Positions 60,989 to 64,000 of a DNA stretch of 64,000 nucleotides are shown one piece after another (position 1 is the stretch's first letter; every line of letters starts with the position of its first letter). Both the position numbers and the translations under genes were made by a program. The DNA lies in assembly GCF_026341775.1 (NCBI RefSeq), contig NZ_JAPEOB010000003.1:186001-250000 (forward strand), given 5' to 3'. Source of the stretch: Streptomyces sp. NBC_00654. Its GTDB lineage: Bacteria > Actinomycetota > Actinomycetes > Streptomycetales > Streptomycetaceae. Under the pieces are notes generated by a model that had not been told where the DNA came from, searched no databases, and saw only the letters and a program-made list of their open reading frames with translations.

Positions 60989-63096
60989 GCCTGGACCCCC
61001 TTGTCGGTGCGCAGCTCCACGACGAGTCCGCTGAACACGGCCCGTACCGGATGGGTGGATACGTCGGTGGTTCCCCGGAAGGTCGCACCGCGCGCGCCGG
61101 GCGCGATGTGGATCGCCCCGTCCACCACCTCGCAGTTGTGCACGGCGACGAGTTCGGACCAGCCCAGAACCGGTCGCGGCCCGGAGCGCACTTCCAGCTT
61201 CGCGACCGGGACGGGGCGCCAGGAGTCTCCTCCGAGAGGAACCTTGATCTCCCCCGTGACGCACCACGCGCCGTCGTCGTCGATCCGGGCATCGAGCTCC
61301 TCCAGGGTCGGCGGACCGGCCGCCGACACGGGCCGGGCGACCTTACGGCCTCCCACGGCGAGCCGTTTGCGCAGCCGCTCCGAGCCGCCCTTGCGCTTCT
61401 TGGCGGGAAGCGCGACCAGATCGCGCACCGCTCTGTTCGTCTCGGTGGTGAGCGTGGCGATGCGCCGGTACGCGGACGGCGAGTAGAGCATCCGCAGCTC
61501 TTCCGTCTGTCCCCACTTGTCGTGCTCGGGCGGTTCCGCGGCTCGGAGGAACGCCTCCGCCTCGTCCGCGAAGGGCGCGTCGTCACCCGCCGCCCTGCCC
61601 GCGAGCAGCACGGCCTGGAAGGGATTCGTCCCTACCGGCAGGTTGGGCACCCACCCGCTCCTGACCGTCATACGGTTGCCCCGCATGGTCGTCACCCGGT
61701 TCGACTTCCCGTCGTCGCCGTCCTCGGCCGCGGTCACCAGGACGACGGCCCGGTGCTCCCCGTCGCTTCGTCCCGCGCGCCCCGGCACCACCAGGGGCAC
61801 GGTGGTCATGGCCACCTGTCCGGACTCCGTCAACCGCTCCACGGTCGTGCCGTCCAGGAACGCCTGCAGTGCGCGGGTGCGGGAAGGTTGGGTGCCCCGG
61901 GGATCGACCCGCGTCTCCGCGATGATCTCCTCGCCGTTGCGGAGCGTCCGGACGGAGGCCTCCAGCAACGGTCGCCCGGTCGCTCCACCGGTCATGGCCG
62001 CCCAGAAGTTCCGGCCGAGTGCCTCCCGCAGACGGTGGTGCATCCGATGCACGCTGTCGCTGTCCTCGACATCGCCGCTCTCCGTCTCCTCGGCGAGGCT
62101 CGCCACGTCGTGGGCCCCGACGATCAGGAACGACGTGCCGGGCTCGGAGCTCTCCCTGGAGAGATGGAGCCGCTCGGCTCCGCCCTCGTCGGCCCACCAC
62201 GAGCGGGCGACGTTCACATCGTCGGCGTCGGGATCCGGCCGGCCGAACCAGGCCGGACCTGCCCAGGGTGTTCCGCCCACCTCGCGCCAGGGCAGATCGA
62301 GTCGGCCGATGAGCCGCCGTTCGGTCCGTCCCTCGTGCGGTTCCGACAGCGTGGAGTTCATGAGCACCAGGCCGAGTCGGCTCGTCGCCCAGAGCGTCGC
62401 CTTGCCGAGACCGTACGAGCCACCGGCGGCGCTCATGGACTTGTGGCTGTCGAGCTGACGACGGACGACCGCGGCGAAGCGGCCGGTCTCGTAGTCGTCG
62501 CCGGTCAGACCGGAGGCGTTGTAGTCGTCGATGCGCAGGAGGACCAGCCGGTCGCGCTCGTACATGTCGCGCAGCCCGGCGGCGATCGTCCGGCCGACCT
62601 TCTGGTCCTGCGCGGAAGCCGCCTCGTAGTGCGGAAGGAGGTCGTCCCAGCGAATCTCCTCCTTGAACCGGGCCAAGGACTCTCCGGTCAGTTCGTGCAG
62701 CGTGTAGCGCACCCGGACGGGCTGGGCTGGGTCCAGGCGTTCGTCCAGACTGTTCTGGGTGGCCTCGCGGGCCAGCACTCCGACATCGGCCCGGAACGCG
62801 AAGGCCGCCGCGTTGCCGAACTCGCGTCCCCCGTCCGCGTATCCGGGGCGGTGGTACCAGGAGACCGGCAGGCCGGCCAGGGTGTCGGTGGTCCGGGTGT
62901 GGATGGTCCCCAGATCCGTCCCCAGCGCCTCGGCGATCTTGGCGATCGTCTCCTCGCGGGGAGTCGCCCGCCCGGTGATCCAGGCCGAGACGGCCGCCCG
63001 GGTCAGGCCGATCTCCTGAGCGAGATCGGCCTGGCTCATCTTCGACTGCTTCAGCTGTCGTGCGAGCCAGGGACCGAAGTCCATGCCGGTGTCCAT
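60985..63096 (-). CDS. XRE-type HTH fused to a GHKL ATPase
   Basis: 703 residues. Residues 8-65 are a lambda-repressor-like HTH (LKQSKMSQADLAQEIGLTRA, then VSAWITGRATP). After a linker, GHKL motifs follow: N-box AREATQNSLDER (Glu111, Asn115), G1 RIDDYNASGLTG (Asp190-191) and G2 GGSYGLGKATLWATS (225-239). The remaining 460 residues are unassigned, with a beta-rich end. ATG 63096 follows GAGGAG; GTG 63105 and 63102 are alternatives. It could couple DNA binding to an Hsp90/MORC-type ATP clamp, or autoregulate the operon. Its upstream region has repeated TTGACA and GCGACA elements. Confidence 0.78.
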   Translation of the reverse strand: MDTGMDFGPWLARQLKQSKMSQADLAQEIGLTRAAVSAWITGRATPREETIAKIAEALGTDLGTIHTRTTDTLAGLPVSWYHRPGYADGGREFGNAAAFAFRADVGVLAREATQNSLDERLDPAQPVRVRYTLHELTGESLARFKEEIRWDDLLPHYEAASAQDQKVGRTIAAGLRDMYERDRLVLLRIDDYNASGLTGDDYETGRFAAVVRRQLDSHKSMSAAGGSYGLGKATLWATSRLGLVLMNSTLSEPHEGRTERRLIGRLDLPWREVGGTPWAGPAWFGRPDPDADDVNVARSWWADEGGAERLHLSRESSEPGTSFLIVGAHDVASLAEETESGDVEDSDSVHRMHHRLREALGRNFWAAMTGGATGRPLLEASVRTLRNGEEIIAETRVDPRGTQPSRTRALQAFLDGTTVERLTESGQVAMTTVPLVVPGRAGRSDGEHRAVVLVTAAEDGDDGKSNRVTTMRGNRMTVRSGWVPNLPVGTNPFQAVLLAGRAAGDDAPFADEAEAFLRAAEPPEHDKWGQTEELRMLYSPSAYRRIATLTTETNRAVRDLVALPAKKRKGGSERLRKRLAVGGRKVARPVSAAGPPTLEELDARIDDDGAWCVTGEIKVPLGGDSWRPVPVAKLEVRSGPRPVLGWSELVAVHNCEVVDGAIHIAPGARGATFRGTTDVSTHPVRAVFSGLVVELRTDKGVQA

Positions 63097-63105
63097 CGTC
63101 ACCAC

Positions 63106-63717
63106 TCCTCAGCTCCTGCACTGCCCATGGAGTCCACCGTACACGCAGATTTGACAGCGACACGCGGGCGACAATCCTGATTGACATCCCCCGTGGGTCC
63201 GAGGAAGGTTCTCACCGTCACATCGTTCAAATGCCCCAATGTGTCACGGGATCGAATAATGCGAGGAATGCCCTCGCATGCCGTTTTGCAACTATTGCCC
63301 GAAATGCACCGAACCCGGCCTGCGACAAACATGCGACGAACACCCTTGCGGAGTGCGGGAATAGCCCTGTACGGTCGAAGTGGGCGAGGCCTTTTCGGCC
63401 CCGATCGGCACCCGAATTCGGGAGCCCTCCTTTGCGTACCCGGACACCAAAATCATGCCCGATACGCAATTTCGGCCGAATCTTCAAAAACCCTTGCTCG
63501 ATTCGGTGGAACGGAGTTTGATTCACGCACCGGTCGCCATGACGGCGGCAACACCACTCAACCGTCCGGCAGTTCCATAACCCCGATTCCATCGTTCCGC
63601 GCGGAATTCACGCCTCTCTCCTCTCGTGTGTATTCAGCCTCTCTGCATGTGCGCCATCTTTCGATACCGCCCGATTCGATCACGTACACAGAACACGAGA
63701 GCAGAGGTACATCAGTC
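63106..63717. promoter_or_regulatory. AT-richer intergenic region with palindromes
   Basis: 612 bp without a credible gene, visibly lower in G+C than the rest of the window. Near the XRE-GHKL gene are direct repeats TTGACA (63151 and 63181) and GCGACA (63157 and 63168). At 63259-63279 an 8-bp perfect stem (ATGCGAGG/CCTCGCAT, loop 5) and at 63411-63422 the perfect palindrome CCCGAATTCGGG are visible. A weak plus-strand promoter TTGCGG...TACGGT (18 nt) lies at about 63350-63379. Confidence 0.4.
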
Positions 63718-64000
63718 ATGCCCAACGAATTCGACATCGTCGACCAGTACGACTCCTTCGAGGACCCGCAGCTCAAGTCCGATTTCCTCGACGCCATCGG
63801 CACGACGCGTGCCCGTATCGAGTATCTTCGGCACCGCCGCGACGCCCAGGCCGCCCGCAACGCGGCGAAGGCCACCGAGGAGTCGGAGTCGAACGAGTCT
63901 TCGGCGTACGAGCGTCGGCGGGAGCCCCGTCGCCGCTGTCGCCACGCGCCCCGCCGCTCCCGGGTGACCGTCAACCACCCGCCGAACCGGGGCGGCACCC
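63718..64000 (+). CDS. Unidentified protein, N-terminal part (partial)
   Basis: An open frame from ATG 63718 to the window edge, 94 codons so far. It begins MPNEFDIVDQYDSFEDPQLK, acidic and hydrophilic, then a helix (FLDAIGTTRARIEYLRHRRD) and an Arg-rich stretch. AGAGG at 63703 is a possible ribosome site at 10 nt. No family recognised. It may belong to the neighbouring island or be the start of a new unit. Confidence 0.55.
   Translation, partial: MPNEFDIVDQYDSFEDPQLKSDFLDAIGTTRARIEYLRHRRDAQAARNAAKATEESESNESSAYERRREPRRRCRHAPRRSRVTVNHPPNRGGT

Overview
This window looks like Streptomyces chromosome. The supports are very high G+C with strong third-position bias, GTG/TTG starts, ATGA/GTGA start-stop overlaps, possible leaderless genes, a twin-arginine lipoprotein, class E and F sortases, an AA10 chitin monooxygenase behind a chitinase-type promoter, and an ectoine-type Ehu transporter. 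No replication origin, rRNA, integrase, insertion sequence or CRISPR array was seen. Three identical tRNA-Lys(CTT) genes lie within about 17 kb.

Layout. 0-8.6 kb: the end of a TPR regulator, a histidine phosphatase, a PAP2 membrane enzyme, then an operon of a Cas4-like Fe-S nuclease, an unknown protein and an SF1 helicase, followed by a small protein and a Prim-Pol-like protein whose stop codon lies inside the first tRNA-Lys. 8.7-13.4 kb: secreted M6 protease, PAS-GGDEF-EAL protein, luciferase-like oxidoreductase. 13.6-19.9 kb: ectoine-type uptake locus (eutA-like gene, D-2-hydroxyacid dehydrogenase, ehuBCDA, IclR regulator), then a 23-bp tandem repeat and the second tRNA-Lys. 20.1-28.6 kb: acyl-CoA synthetase, AA10 monooxygenase, SPFH protein, NlpC/P60-like wall hydrolase, third tRNA-Lys, sortase F pair, HAD-IIA phosphatase. 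28.8-35.7 kb: aminoethylphosphonate-type locus (flavin oxidase, phosphonatase-like hydrolase, four transporter genes, GntR regulator). 35.7-46.6 kb: LAXTG surface protein, ROK regulator divergent from a Gfo/Idh oxidoreductase across a 27-bp palindrome, FAH-family hydrolase, YidC paralogue, sodium/solute symporter pair, sortase E, SEC-C protein.

46.7-63.1 kb is the most unusual part. A minus-strand operon encodes an EACC1-like small protein, a single-chain caspase/TM/substrate-binding/vWA protein and a lipoprotein binding protein. Divergent from it is a plus-strand run: MORC/MutL-like GHKL ATPase, Z1 ATPase, Vsr-like endonuclease, a C5-methyltransferase homologue without its catalytic cysteine, and an intact C5-methyltransferase. 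Facing that run is a minus-strand operon of an XRE-HTH/GHKL fusion, an unknown protein and a DUF6339-like protein. Together these look like a restriction-like or conflict (defence) island related to MORC-Z1/MZA-type systems, with parts I cannot match to a described type. The window ends in an AT-richer gap and the start of an unidentified gene.

All calls come from reading the sequence. Family names rest on recognised motifs and remembered families, not on database searches.
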